From: JANQTF01 sp041741415
GTDB taxonomy: Bacteria; Bacteroidota; Bacteroidia; J057
DNA: 64,000 bases
Direction of reading: 5' to 3'
Assembly (NCBI GenBank): GCA_041741415.1
Contig: JBGSKC010000006.1
Span: 1 to 64,000, forward strand
Part shown: piece after piece, positions 50,523 to 59,410 of the stretch
Layout of the letters: each line of letters begins with the position of its first letter
Position numbering within the stretch: position 1 is the first letter of the stretch
Notes under the pieces: generated by a model
What the model saw: the letters and a program-made list of their open reading frames with translations, nothing else
Told to the model about the DNA's origin: nothing
Database searches by the model: none
Translations under genes and position numbers: made by a program

Positions 50523-50546
50523 TTCCATCCCTGCACGCCACAACCA
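50523..50546 (+). repeat. 24-bp direct repeat, copy B
   Basis: Second exact copy of the sequence at 49011-49034. The pair brackets the third paralogue, consistent with tandem duplication of a unit that included the 3' flank. Confidence 0.85.
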
Positions 50547-50646
50547 TCAACATCCTGTCCGGCCAAACGGCCACGGGACGAAGCCCTGGTTAATTGAGGT
50601 TTCTTCTGCCATTTTGTCACAGGATGGATCCCTTTTTGTATATTTC

Positions 50647-50682
50647 GGGCCGGAATCGTGATTGTCACGAGACCGGCCTTTT
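50647..50682 (+). terminator. Intrinsic terminator before miaB
   Basis: GGCCGG (50648-50653) with CCGGCC (50673-50678) and inner CGTG/CACG, followed by TTTT. It closes transcription of the paralogue array 28 bp before miaB. The rest of the 283-bp gap between 50427 and 50711 holds only the direct repeat. Confidence 0.8.
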
Positions 50683-50710
50683 GTGTGTTACCCTTGTCCA
50701 ATCCCCGCTC

Positions 50711-52207
50711 ATGCGAGATAAAATTACGCAGCGTACCTTTTCTCCCGTTCTCACCGAAGAACAACACGACGAGCAGCTTCAGGGCAGTGCCTATCAGCCC
50801 AGCCTGCAAACCGTGCCCGACGGCAGGCTCGCCTACATTGAGACCTATGGCTGCCAGATGAATTTCTCCGACACGGAAATCATCGCATCCGTTCTCACAG
50901 GCATGAACTACGGCTTTACGAGTACCATGGAAGAGGCTGATCTGGTGCTGATCAACACCTGCTCGATCCGCGATAATGCCGAAGCCAAGGTCTGGAACCG
51001 CCTGCGGCAATTCCGCAAAAACAAACGCGAAAAGCCTCACCTCATGGTGGGCGTCATGGGCTGCATGGCCGAGCGCCTCAAGGGCAAACTCCTCGAAGAA
51101 GAACAGCTCGTGGACCTTGTCATCGGCCCCGACGCCTACCGCGACCTTCCCCGCTTGCTTGGCGAGGTGGAAAGCGGCCAAAAGGCAGTGAACGTGCTGC
51201 TGTCGCGCGAGGAAACCTACGCCGATATTTCCCCCGTTCGCCTCAATACCAACGGAGTTTCAGCCTTCATCACCATCATGAGGGGCTGCGACAACATGTG
51301 TTCCTTTTGCGTGGTACCCTACACCCGTGGCCGGGAGCGCAGCCGGAATCCCTATTCCATCGCTGAAGAGGCCCGCCAGTTGTTCGAACAGGGCTACCGC
51401 GAAGTCACCCTGCTGGGCCAGAATGTGGATTCCTATCTTTGGTCGCCCAATGACGAACTCAAAGGAAAGGCCCAGATTGTCAAGGCATTGGAGCAGGGTG
51501 AAACTGTTGAAACAGTTGAATTCCACCATTTACTTGAGATGGTTGCGGCGGTCTCTCCCCTTCTGCGGGTCCGTTTTTCGACCTCGCACCCCCGTGACAT
51601 CACAGACGAGGTGCTGCACACAATGGCCCGCCACGAGAATATCTGCAACTATATCCACCTTCCGGTTCAATCCGGCAGCAGCAGAATCCTCGAAGCCATG
51701 AACCGGGGCTACGACGCAGCCTGGTATCGCCAGAAGGTGGCCCGCATCCGGGAAATTATGCCCGACTGCGCCATTTCCTCGGATATCATCACCGGCTTTT
51801 GCAGCGAAACAGAGGAGGACCATCAGGAAACCCTCGCTATCATGCAGGAAAGTGGATTCAGCCATTCCTTCATGTTTGCTTATTCGGAGCGCCCCGGAAC
51901 CCCGGCAGCCAAGCGCATGCCCGACAATGTGCCGGAGGAGATAAAGAAGCGCCGCCTTACCGAGGTGATTAACCTGCAGCTCAAAATGTCGCTGGAGGAT
52001 AACCTGCGTGATGTTGGCAAAAAGCAGTTGGTCCTGATTGAAGGCCGGTCCAAGCGCTCGGAGGATGATTGGTGCGGGCGGAACGACCAAAATAAAATGG
52101 TGGTTTTCCCGAAGATTGGTGAGCACAACCCCGGCGATTATGTCCGGGTGAGAATCACCTCCGCCAGCAATGCCACCCTGCGCGGCGAAATGGTAACCGA
52201 TTCCTGA
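50711..52207 (+). CDS. miaB: tRNA methylthiotransferase MiaB
   Basis: A 498-residue radical SAM enzyme that converts i6A37 to ms2i6A37 in tRNA. It has the N-terminal MTTase domain (ETYGCQMNFSDTE), radical SAM cluster C193-D-N-M-C197-S-F-C200 in MRGCDNMCSFCVVPYTRGRERS, and a C-terminal TRAM domain (KKQLVLIEGRSKRSEDDWCGRNDQNKMVVFP). ATG 50711 is preferred; the frame upstream is not family-like. It heads a run with the sigma-54 activator, lptE, a TPR protein and secG. Confidence 0.97.
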   Translation: MRDKITQRTFSPVLTEEQHDEQLQGSAYQPSLQTVPDGRLAYIETYGCQMNFSDTEIIASVLTGMNYGFTSTMEEADLVLINTCSIRDNAEAKVWNRLRQFRKNKREKPHLMVGVMGCMAERLKGKLLEEEQLVDLVIGPDAYRDLPRLLGEVESGQKAVNVLLSREETYADISPVRLNTNGVSAFITIMRGCDNMCSFCVVPYTRGRERSRNPYSIAEEARQLFEQGYREVTLLGQNVDSYLWSPNDELKGKAQIVKALEQGETVETVEFHHLLEMVAAVSPLLRVRFSTSHPRDITDEVLHTMARHENICNYIHLPVQSGSSRILEAMNRGYDAAWYRQKVARIREIMPDCAISSDIITGFCSETEEDHQETLAIMQESGFSHSFMFAYSERPGTPAAKRMPDNVPEEIKKRRLTEVINLQLKMSLEDNLRDVGKKQLVLIEGRSKRSEDDWCGRNDQNKMVVFPKIGEHNPGDYVRVRITSASNATLRGEMVTDS

Positions 52208-52250
52208 AGCAGGGCGCAGCGCCTTGTCCTTCCATCCAAACAACCCTTTC

Positions 52251-53495
52251 ATGACTGTTCAGGAAATTAAGCATCGGTATGGCATCATTGGCAACTCCCC
52301 GGCGATCAACACTGCCGTGGAGGTGGCCATGCAGGTGGCCCCTACTGATGTGACTGTGCTCGTTCACGGAGAAAACGGAACCGGGAAAGATATTTTTTCA
52401 AGAATCATCCACCAATACAGCAAGCGGAAGCACAAGCCATTTCTGGCGGTGAACACGGGGGCTATCCCCGAGGGTACCCTCGATTCTGAGCTGTTTGGCC
52501 ACGAAAAAGGCGCATTCACCTCAGCCTACGATGCCAGAAAGGGCTATTTTGAGGAGGTGGAAGGGGGCACCATTTTCATGGACGAGATCGGGGAAATGCC
52601 TCTGGCCACCCAGGCGCGCCTGCTTCGCCTGCTCGAAAATGGAGAATACTTCCGGGTTGGCTCCAGCAAGGTCCGGATGGCAGATGTGAGGGTGATCGCC
52701 GCTACAAATAAAAACCTGGTGGACATGATCCGGCGGGGAAAGTTTCGGGAAGACTTGTTTTTCCGCCTCAACACGGTGTCGATTCACGTACCAGCTCTGC
52801 GGGAGAGAGGGCAGGACATTGAGCTTTTGTTTCGGTATTTCGCCATGGAATTCGGAGAAAAATATCATCGCAATGCCATTGAACTTGACGACGAAGCGAT
52901 TCCACTGCTAAACAAATACCGCTGGCCTGGCAACGTGCGGGAGATTCGCAACCTGGTCGAGAAGCTCACAGTTTTGGTGAAAGGCGAGCGGGTAACCTCC
53001 CAAATCTTGCAGCGCAATCTGCTGATTCAGGATAATTACCTGCCTGCTGTTGTGCGGGTGAATGACGGTTTTCAAAGCGAGGACATGGGCCACGGAATGG
53101 GGGGCGACTTCGGCTTTTCAGGCCAGGACCGTGAGATGCTCTTCAAGCTGCTGCTCGATTTGGGCAGGGAGGTCACAGACCTGAAAAAGATGTTCTACCT
53201 CAGCATGCAAAACCGGGATTTTATGCCCGGCACGGCCCTGAGTAACCCTTTTTCTGAGCCCGATTTACCAGAGGATGACTACCATCCGGCGGAGTATATT
53301 GAGCCGATACAACCCTTGTCCAGAGCTTCCACCCTCTTGGTGGAGGAATCGCTTTCCCTTGAAAAGAAGGAGAAAGAAATGATTGTGAAAGCCCTCGGCA
53401 AATTTGCCAATAACCGGAAAAAGGCCGCCAGGGAACTCGGCATTTCCGAGCGAACCCTGTACCGGAAAATCAAAGCCTACGACATAGAAGAATGA
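52251..53495 (+). CDS. Sigma-54-dependent transcriptional activator (AAA+ and Fis domains)
   Basis: A 414-residue activator with no N-terminal receiver or sensor domain. The AAA+ domain has Walker A GENGTGKD (40-47), the sigma-54 loop GAFTSA (87-92, Ser in place of the usual Gly, contact Thr kept), Walker B FMDEIGE and an R-finger region. A Fis-type helix-turn-helix ends the protein (about 385-412, NNRKKAARELGISERTLYRKIKAY). Without a sensor it may be constitutively active or governed by expression or partners. It overlaps lptE by 4 bp. This gene order is characteristic of Bacteroidota. Confidence 0.92.
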   Translation: MTVQEIKHRYGIIGNSPAINTAVEVAMQVAPTDVTVLVHGENGTGKDIFSRIIHQYSKRKHKPFLAVNTGAIPEGTLDSELFGHEKGAFTSAYDARKGYFEEVEGGTIFMDEIGEMPLATQARLLRLLENGEYFRVGSSKVRMADVRVIAATNKNLVDMIRRGKFREDLFFRLNTVSIHVPALRERGQDIELLFRYFAMEFGEKYHRNAIELDDEAIPLLNKYRWPGNVREIRNLVEKLTVLVKGERVTSQILQRNLLIQDNYLPAVVRVNDGFQSEDMGHGMGGDFGFSGQDREMLFKLLLDLGREVTDLKKMFYLSMQNRDFMPGTALSNPFSEPDLPEDDYHPAEYIEPIQPLSRASTLLVEESLSLEKKEKEMIVKALGKFANNRKKAARELGISERTLYRKIKAYDIEE

Positions 53496-53995
53496 AACAT
53501 AGTCTGTTGATTATCAGTGGATTTATTCTGCTGACTTCTTGTAAAATCGGCTTCAACTTCAGCGGAGGCGGATCGGTGGACCCGCGGCTGCAAACCCTTT
53601 CGGTGGATAATTTCACCAACGAGGCGAATGTGGTGGTGCCCTATCTTTCCCAGGAAATTACCCAGCAAATCCAGGATCGTTTCCTGAGCCAATCCCGCCT
53701 TCAGCTCAGCTCCGGCGATGCGGATGTGCGGGTGAGCGGAGCTGTTACGAGGTATCAGATTTCGCCGGTGGCCATTAGTGGTGACACCAGGGCGGAGCAA
53801 AACCGCCTGACCATCTCTGTCAGGGTTTTTTATGAAAATACAATAGAGCCAAATGACAGCTGGGAAAATACTTTCACAAAATTTGTTGATTTTGATGCAA
53901 ACCAGGATTTTTCATCCATAGAGCGCGACAGGATCAATGAGGTGCTGGAGCAGATCACCCAGGATATTTTTACCAAGAGTATCGGAAAATGGTAA
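53492..53995 (+). CDS. lptE: LPS-assembly lipoprotein LptE
   Basis: A 167-residue outer-membrane lipoprotein (lipobox LTSC, C17) with the LptE pattern: NFTNEANVVVPYLSQEITQQIQDRFLSQSRLQL and later beta strands with SISVRVFYEN-like repeats. In Bacteroidota the LptE gene is found next to the sigma-54 activator and upstream of secG as here. It plugs LptD during lipopolysaccharide insertion into the outer leaflet. Its ATG overlaps the activator stop. Confidence 0.88.
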   Translation: MKHSLLIISGFILLTSCKIGFNFSGGGSVDPRLQTLSVDNFTNEANVVVPYLSQEITQQIQDRFLSQSRLQLSSGDADVRVSGAVTRYQISPVAISGDTRAEQNRLTISVRVFYENTIEPNDSWENTFTKFVDFDANQDFSSIERDRINEVLEQITQDIFTKSIGKW

Positions 53996-54020
53996 ATTCT
54001 TCGTTCCTAGCAAGCTGCAT

Positions 54021-54833
54021 ATGAAAGAATCAACCGATGACATACGGGCCATCATGTTGCGGGCGAAAAATGGCTCCTGGCTGAAGGAGGACGAAGTGTG
54101 GCTTGCAAAAAAAGAAATTGAAGCACCTTATGCGTCATTGGTTCATATTTTGCGTGCACTTCTTCAGGATGGTCCAGATAGCCGTTTCAAGGCGGCAATT
54201 TATTCTCCGCAACGCGGCAGGCTCCGGGAACTGGTCAGGCCCGGTGAAAGCGTTGTTGATTTTTCTAAGCCTCAACCCGAACGAATCATGACTTCCTTTT
54301 CACCGCCCATTAACATCGTTGTTACGCCCGCGCTGCAGCCGATGAAGCCAGCAACTCCCCGGCATATGGCTCCCCTCGTTGTTCCGGTGCTTCGCACCCG
54401 GCAAGATGCCGTAAGGCTCCCATCTGAATGGCGTTTTCAGGTCGGAGCCCCTCAGCCGCAGGCTTTTGTGAGTGACCTGGACGACTATGTAAAGGAAGTG
54501 ATGACCGTGTTTGGCCCAAAGTATGCCTCCATTCGTCAGGAAATCCGTGTTTCCCGGCCCCACGAGCAAGCGCTGATTCAGCGTTTTTTGTCGCACCCGC
54601 CAAAGGCTCAGCGTCCGCATTCGCAGGGAATTCTCCCAGCCACCAACGATCAACCTGAGCACAGCCTCGATATCGACGACACCCTTGTGACGGAAACCTT
54701 AGCCCTGCTTCACCTCAAACAGGGGCATCCTGAGGAAGCGGCACGGATTTACCAGCAGCTTTGCTTGCGTTATCCTGAAAAAAAGGCTTACTTTACAGCC
54801 CAGATTGAAAAAATTAAGCAAAACCTGACATGA
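54021..54833 (+). CDS. TPR-containing protein between lptE and secG
   Basis: A 270-residue protein with no signal peptide: an N-terminal helical part (MKESTDDIRAIMLRAKNGSWLKEDEVWLAKKEIEAPYASLVHILRAL), a Pro-rich disordered middle and a C-terminal TPR-like pair (VTETLALLHLKQGHPEEAARIYQQLCLRYPEKKAYF). It matches, by position and layout, a TPR protein often found at this place in Bacteroidota. ATG 54021 is preferred to the longer frame overlapping lptE. It overlaps secG by 4 bp. Confidence 0.85.
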   Translation: MKESTDDIRAIMLRAKNGSWLKEDEVWLAKKEIEAPYASLVHILRALLQDGPDSRFKAAIYSPQRGRLRELVRPGESVVDFSKPQPERIMTSFSPPINIVVTPALQPMKPATPRHMAPLVVPVLRTRQDAVRLPSEWRFQVGAPQPQAFVSDLDDYVKEVMTVFGPKYASIRQEIRVSRPHEQALIQRFLSHPPKAQRPHSQGILPATNDQPEHSLDIDDTLVTETLALLHLKQGHPEEAARIYQQLCLRYPEKKAYFTAQIEKIKQNLT

Positions 54834-55204
54834 TTATCGTTGGTGTGCTCGCAATGTTGGCTGGAGTGGCCCTGATTTTTGCCGTGGTCATTCAAAACAG
54901 CAAGGGAGGCGGGCTTTCTTCCACATTCGCTGGTGGCAATGCCAGCCAGTTGCTCGGCGCGCGCCGCAGCGCGGAGTTCATCGAAAAAGCCACCTGGGTT
55001 TTGTTTGGCAGCATGGTTCTGCTCGCCTTTGTGGCAAACGTGGTGGGTAGTGGCGGCAGCACCTCCACACGGCTTCGGATTCAAGAAAACGTCAATAGCC
55101 AGTTTATCCAGAACTCTGTTCAGGATGTATCTACCTTCGAGCAACCTGTCGAAGGAGGAACTGAGGCAGGTACTGAAGAAGGCGCCCCCGCAGAAGGAAA
55201 CTGA
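54830..55204 (+). CDS. secG: Preprotein translocase subunit SecG
   Basis: A 124-residue membrane protein with two helices (about 2-20 and 55-75) and the SecG signature SKGGGLSSTFAGGNASQLLGARRSAEFIEKATW between them. The C-terminal ~45 residues are an acidic low-complexity tail. SecG assists SecYE in protein export. Its ATG overlaps the TPR gene stop (ATGA) and the run ends at a strong terminator. Confidence 0.95.
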   Translation: MIIVGVLAMLAGVALIFAVVIQNSKGGGLSSTFAGGNASQLLGARRSAEFIEKATWVLFGSMVLLAFVANVVGSGGSTSTRLRIQENVNSQFIQNSVQDVSTFEQPVEGGTEAGTEEGAPAEGN

Positions 55205-55234
55205 TCCATCTGCAAACATATGACTCAATCCACA

Positions 55235-55263
55235 AGCCCTCTTGCATTAGAGGGCTTTTTTTG
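55235..55263 (+). terminator. Intrinsic terminator of the miaB-secG run
   Basis: AGCCCTCT (55235-55242) with AGAGGGCT (55249-55256), 6-base loop, then seven T. Confidence 0.94.
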
Positions 55264-55466
55264 TTGGTGGCGGAACAGATTTGATCAGGTTAACACCATC
55301 ATTGAGACAATCTTTGTGAAAAGTCAGGTTTGGAATGAAATAGAATTTGAATTTTTCTGCTTTATTTGTGGTTCACTCAAAATTCCTGGATAATCCGTAA
55401 ATTACCCCAACTAATCGGTATCCATGGGTTAAGTTTCACTTCCATTAGGCTACCTACCCCTAGCTT

Positions 55467-57062
55467 ATGAATCCAACTTTGCGCTCTGTTTTTTCAGGTT
55501 TGATGATGGCAGGCTTTGCCTGCATGGGCCCCTTGATGGCCCAGGATCCTATTCCGGGCGGTTGCCTCGTCATCGGGCCTAATTTGGTCGAGAACCCTGA
55601 GTTTGACCTCGGAGACACGCTTTTTCTGTCTTCCTATCAGTATCATCCCGATTATGCCTGCGCTTTTGGAGATTATACAATTGCTCCTTCCGTGGTTCAC
55701 GACCCGGTAGGCGGCGCTGCTTGTTACAATGGAACCGGCTTTGACCTCACCACGATCTGGGCGGCCTCCGATCGCAACCAGCCCGGTGCCGGCAATTTTA
55801 TGATGGTTGATCCTACAGATACCGCAGGAGCTAATTTCATCATCTGGCAACAAACTATTGATGTTTGCCCAGGCTCAGAGTATGTTTTTTCTGCCTTCGC
55901 AAAAAATCTTTATTATCTGGAAGCCACCTTCCCCTATTCCAACATCGACCCCGTTTTTGACCTCACAATCAACGGCGTCGCTGTGTTTCCTTACTACATC
56001 GACGGCAACCTCGCTCCACCAACAGGAGAATTTCAGCCCCTGCTGCGCCAGTCTATCGTTGATTCCACCATCTGGACGCAGGTATCAGGCCGCTGGCTCA
56101 GTGGTTCCAGCACCACAGCTACTATCACCATCAAAAACACAGTTCCCGGCACCCAGGGCAACGACATCGCCATTGACGGTGTCTTTTTTGGGCTCTGCGC
56201 CCGGGCGATCGACATCTCTCCCAATGTCAGCATTGGTCAGTGCGAACAACTAAACACTGTTCAGCCTGTTACCTTCACTGTTCCCTCCCAAACCATCGCT
56301 TCCGGGTGGCTTTTCTATGAATGGTACAAGAACGGCAACCTCATCCAAGCCGACCCCAATCCAGTTTCTTTTATTACACCTGCCGACGTCAATGGCGAGT
56401 ATTTTGGCAACTATCAGCTTCGGGTGTATGAAGATCCGCTAGGCAGTGCAGGCGCTGGGTGCAGCTTTGTGAGCAACGATATCTCCATCTTCGAAGATTG
56501 CCCGGTTAGCTTCCCTGTAGAATGGCTTGGGCTGGATGTCGAAGCGCAAGGCCAACGCGGCGTTCTGAACTGGAGCACTGCCTGGGAAAGCCAGAATCAG
56601 GGCTTTGATGTTCAAATGGCTGCACAGGGCGAAGCGTTCCGATCCATCGGCTTTGTCAAAGGCGCTGGAAATGCGCAGGAGCCAACCTCATATCAATTCC
56701 TCACGGAGCCTCTGATGCCAGGCCGCTACCAGTTCCGCCTCCGTCAGATCGACGTTGACGGCAGAGCCTCCATGAGCAGGGTGCTCGAGCTGCAAATCGA
56801 AGGCCCCCAGGGATTTGAACTTACCCTTCGGCCTAATCCGGCAAATCAGGTGGTTACTGTGGATATGGTTTCCGAATTTTCGCAACCAGTGCGCGCTGAG
56901 CTCATCTCCGCCGATGGCAGGATCATCGCCACTTGGCGTTCCGGGGCTGAGTCGCGCAATCACCAGTGGAACCTCACCCTCACCGATTTGCCCGAAGGGC
57001 TTTACCTGGTGCGCGTCCGCGGAGGCAGCCAGACTACGGCTCCGCTCCTTGTTATCCATTAA
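55467..57062 (+). CDS. Secreted T9SS cargo protein, function unknown
   Basis: A 531-residue exported protein. Signal peptide MNPTLRSVFSGLMMAGFACMGPLMAQ is followed by a carbohydrate-binding-like beta-sandwich (about 35-250, ENPEFDLGDTLF to GTQGNDIAIDGVFFG), a second beta domain (about 265-345), a bridging beta domain beginning FPVEWLGLDVEAQGQRGVLNWSTAWESQNQGF, and a type A T9SS sorting domain in the last ~75 residues (LRPNPANQVVTVDM to PLLVIH). The FPVEWLxFxA-type bridge just ahead of the sorting domain is common in Bacteroidota cargo. No catalytic motif is visible, so adhesion or binding is more likely. Confidence 0.9.
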   Translation: MNPTLRSVFSGLMMAGFACMGPLMAQDPIPGGCLVIGPNLVENPEFDLGDTLFLSSYQYHPDYACAFGDYTIAPSVVHDPVGGAACYNGTGFDLTTIWAASDRNQPGAGNFMMVDPTDTAGANFIIWQQTIDVCPGSEYVFSAFAKNLYYLEATFPYSNIDPVFDLTINGVAVFPYYIDGNLAPPTGEFQPLLRQSIVDSTIWTQVSGRWLSGSSTTATITIKNTVPGTQGNDIAIDGVFFGLCARAIDISPNVSIGQCEQLNTVQPVTFTVPSQTIASGWLFYEWYKNGNLIQADPNPVSFITPADVNGEYFGNYQLRVYEDPLGSAGAGCSFVSNDISIFEDCPVSFPVEWLGLDVEAQGQRGVLNWSTAWESQNQGFDVQMAAQGEAFRSIGFVKGAGNAQEPTSYQFLTEPLMPGRYQFRLRQIDVDGRASMSRVLELQIEGPQGFELTLRPNPANQVVTVDMVSEFSQPVRAELISADGRIIATWRSGAESRNHQWNLTLTDLPEGLYLVRVRGGSQTTAPLLVIH

Positions 57063-57074
57063 GTAACCTGCTGT

Positions 57075-58223
57075 TCATCGAAACTCCCTCCACAAACTGT
57101 CAATTGTTGTGGAGGGAGTTTCCCTCTTTACAATGAAGCCCTGCGGGGCATATTCGCCCATGACCTCCAGAGTGGGATTGGGAATGGCAGGATGTGGCAC
57201 ATAGGCGGGCACAGCGGAGATAGGAGCACTGAAATCGGGGTGGGTAAGCAAATGCCGGTACAGAAGCACGGCTTTGCGATGCGGGGCTTGCCATGGCCTA
57301 AACTGATGGTCAGGCAATGGTAACAGAGGTGGCTGATCCCCGATCACGAGGTAAACGAATCCATCTTCTGCCACCTGTGCGTCCACATCCCGAAGCGTCC
57401 AGGCATTCCGGGTGTCCGGCAAGCCAAAAGCCAGCGACCAATAGCGTACTTGTGCTGAGGGATCTTGTCGATGATTAGCATGGTGCGGAGGCTTAAAGCG
57501 AATGCAGGCAAGTTCGTCGTTTTTCAGGTGAATAGGGAGAATGAGGTACTGGTTGTCGTGGTTGGGAAAATAGCCAGTGCCCGGATGGCGGTAGGCCTGC
57601 AGAGAAAGCCGTTCTTGTCCAGCAGGGTAATGGTTTGATTGCGTATTGCGAATTGCGATCAAATTGCCGATCACGGAAGGCAATAGTTTGGAAGACAGGA
57701 TGTTCCACCTCAGGTGGGGCAGGGGAGGAGCGGTTCTTCCATCGGCAAAAAACGGACTGATGACCGGAAGCGGCTGGCCACCCTGGTCGTCGATGGCCGG
57801 ATCATACAGGCGCAAAAAAAGGGAATACCTGCCTGAATCCGGAGAGAAAAACAGGGCGTTCCCGTGGTGAGAATTACTCCCCGCAGGCAGCACCTCAATC
57901 ACAAAGGTGGAATCTGCGCTGAAGTTCAGCCGGGCATCATACACGCTCCCTACCGATTGCCTCGACTTGTGTAGATACAGGTTTACGCTCATGTACCTCG
58001 CGGCAGGCAGTTTTCCTTCGATCCGGAACCCCATCTCTGGCTGCCTTGGCGGATCAAATGTGTACACCCAGTAATTAGCGTAGTTGTCCGGGTAAAATGC
58101 CAACCCTTTCCGGTGGCCGAGGTATTCGTTTTCCCAGCCGCCTGGCAGGCTTTTTCCGGATTGGCAGCTCAGGGATATCATCAGAACGGATAAACAGACA
58201 GGCAGCAGAAATTGGGTCCTCAT
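57075..58223 (-). CDS. Putative lipoprotein, function unknown
   Basis: A 382-residue lipoprotein (lipobox SLSC, MRTQFLLPVCLSVLMISLSC). It opens with FYPDNYANYWVYTFDPP and EGKLPAARYMSVNLYLH, a pattern loosely like the beta-sheet of DUF1214-type proteins, and continues as a mixed alpha/beta protein of about 360 residues. The function is unknown and the DUF1214 resemblance is weak. It converges with the T9SS cargo gene; its last 15 codons lie in a hairpin shared with that gene's end. Confidence 0.78.
   Translation of the reverse strand: MRTQFLLPVCLSVLMISLSCQSGKSLPGGWENEYLGHRKGLAFYPDNYANYWVYTFDPPRQPEMGFRIEGKLPAARYMSVNLYLHKSRQSVGSVYDARLNFSADSTFVIEVLPAGSNSHHGNALFFSPDSGRYSLFLRLYDPAIDDQGGQPLPVISPFFADGRTAPPLPHLRWNILSSKLLPSVIGNLIAIRNTQSNHYPAGQERLSLQAYRHPGTGYFPNHDNQYLILPIHLKNDELACIRFKPPHHANHRQDPSAQVRYWSLAFGLPDTRNAWTLRDVDAQVAEDGFVYLVIGDQPPLLPLPDHQFRPWQAPHRKAVLLYRHLLTHPDFSAPISAVPAYVPHPAIPNPTLEVMGEYAPQGFIVKRETPSTTIDSLWREFR
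57081..57121. terminator. Bidirectional hairpin between converging genes
   Basis: Fifteen-base arms AAACTCCCTCCACAA (57081-57095) and TTGTGGAGGGAGTTT (57107-57121) pair perfectly. The rightward tail is only moderately T-rich (CCCTCTTTA). The hairpin overlaps the last codons of the leftward lipoprotein gene. Confidence 0.75.
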
Positions 58224-58285
58224 CAGGAAATCATTTCCCGAATAGACGCAAAATCCGGCTGCCTGTATGCTGGTACGTCGGCTTA

Positions 58286-59380
58286 TCAGGCCTTTTCTTC
58301 CTTGTTGGGGGTGTTCATTACTTCCGTTTGCTGGCGAATGGACTCCTGGTGAACCTGTTCCAGGATTTCCATGGTTACGATATCGCTCAGCCCCATGCTC
58401 TGGGCCTTGCTGAGGCGCTCTTCAATGATCTGGTTCCAGCGTGAGGATTGCAGGATGGTGATGTTGTTTTCCCGTTTGTATTCCCCGATTTTCCGCACAA
58501 TGGCCATCCTGTCGGCCAGGATCTGGAGCAGCTTGTCGTCAAGCTGGTCAATCTGCTCGCGGAAGCGCTCGAGGGTGTGGATAAACAAGGGGTCGTCCGA
58601 CAGCGGTTCACGATGAATCAGGCCAGCGAGCAGTTCGCCAAATCGCTCCATGGTGATTTGTTGCTTGGCGTCGGAAAGGGCTTTATCGGGGTTGGGGTGA
58701 GATTCGATCATGAGCCCGTCGAGGTTCAGGTCGAGGGCTTCCTGCGAAATGGCCGCCAGCAAGTCTCGTCGCCCGCAGATGTGGCTGGGGTCGCAGATGA
58801 TGGGCAGGTCGGGGAGACGTCGCTTCAACTCGATGGGAATCTCCCAGTGGGGCTCATTGCGATACTGGCTGGGGCCGTAGGTGGAGAAGCCCCGGTGGAT
58901 GGCGGCAATGCGGGTGATTCCGGCTTTTTCCAGCCGCTCCATGGCCCCGATCCAGAGGTCAATGTCCGGGTTGACCGGGTTTTTCACAAGCACAGGAATG
59001 TCAACGCCTTCGAGAGCGTCAGCAATTTCCTGGACAGCAAAGGGGTTTGTTGTGGTGCGGGCACCGATCCAGAGGGCGTCGATGCCGGTGCGCAGGGCTT
59101 CGTACACATGCTTCACGTTGGCCACTTCGGTTGTGACAGGCAAGCCAGTGGCAATTCCAGCTTCTTTCAGCCATTTGAGGCCAGGGCTTCCCACCCCTTC
59201 GAAAGAATTGGGCCGCGTGCGCGGCTTCCAGATCCCGGCGCGCAACATTTTTGCACCATGTGCTGCCACGCCCTGGGCGGTTTCGAGCACCTGCTCGGGG
59301 GTTTCGGCACTGCATGGCCCGGCGATCACGGAGAAATCCTCCAGGCCAAGGCCCCATTGACTGAGCGGAATGAAGTTCAT
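58286..59380 (-). CDS. Bifunctional DAHP synthase / chorismate mutase
   Basis: A 364-residue fusion. The N-terminal type I (KDPG-like) DAHP synthase domain (about 1-260) has FSVIAGPCSAETPEQV, GAKMLRAGIWKPRTRPNSFEG and ICDPSHICGRRD. The C-terminal AroQ chorismate mutase domain (about 270-355) has LERFREQIDQLDDKLLQILADRMAIVRKIGEYKREN. It catalyses the entry step of the shikimate pathway and the branch to prephenate, so the four-gene operon covers entry, branch and both end products. It is the last gene of the aromatic operon; the tyrA homologue ends 30 bp upstream. Confidence 0.95.
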   Translation of the reverse strand: MNFIPLSQWGLGLEDFSVIAGPCSAETPEQVLETAQGVAAHGAKMLRAGIWKPRTRPNSFEGVGSPGLKWLKEAGIATGLPVTTEVANVKHVYEALRTGIDALWIGARTTTNPFAVQEIADALEGVDIPVLVKNPVNPDIDLWIGAMERLEKAGITRIAAIHRGFSTYGPSQYRNEPHWEIPIELKRRLPDLPIICDPSHICGRRDLLAAISQEALDLNLDGLMIESHPNPDKALSDAKQQITMERFGELLAGLIHREPLSDDPLFIHTLERFREQIDQLDDKLLQILADRMAIVRKIGEYKRENNITILQSSRWNQIIEERLSKAQSMGLSDIVTMEILEQVHQESIRQQTEVMNTPNKEEKA

Positions 59381-59410
59381 GAGTGGTGAGTCGTTGTTGG
59401 GTGAATGTAT

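Noticed and set aside
50291..51181. 296-residue leftward ORF spanning the end of paralogue 3 and miaB
   Set aside because: Antisense to two well-supported genes and crosses the terminator and direct repeat between them.
39300..52207. Possibility that the two radical SAM methylthiotransferases are recent duplicates
   Set aside because: Their family-specific motifs (LGCSKNLVDSE with CSFCAIP versus ETYGCQMNFSDTE with CSFCVVP) identify them as RimO and MiaB, ancient paralogues with separate substrates.
58448..59389. 313-residue rightward ORF
   Set aside because: Antisense shadow of the DAHP synthase-chorismate mutase gene, which has full domain support.
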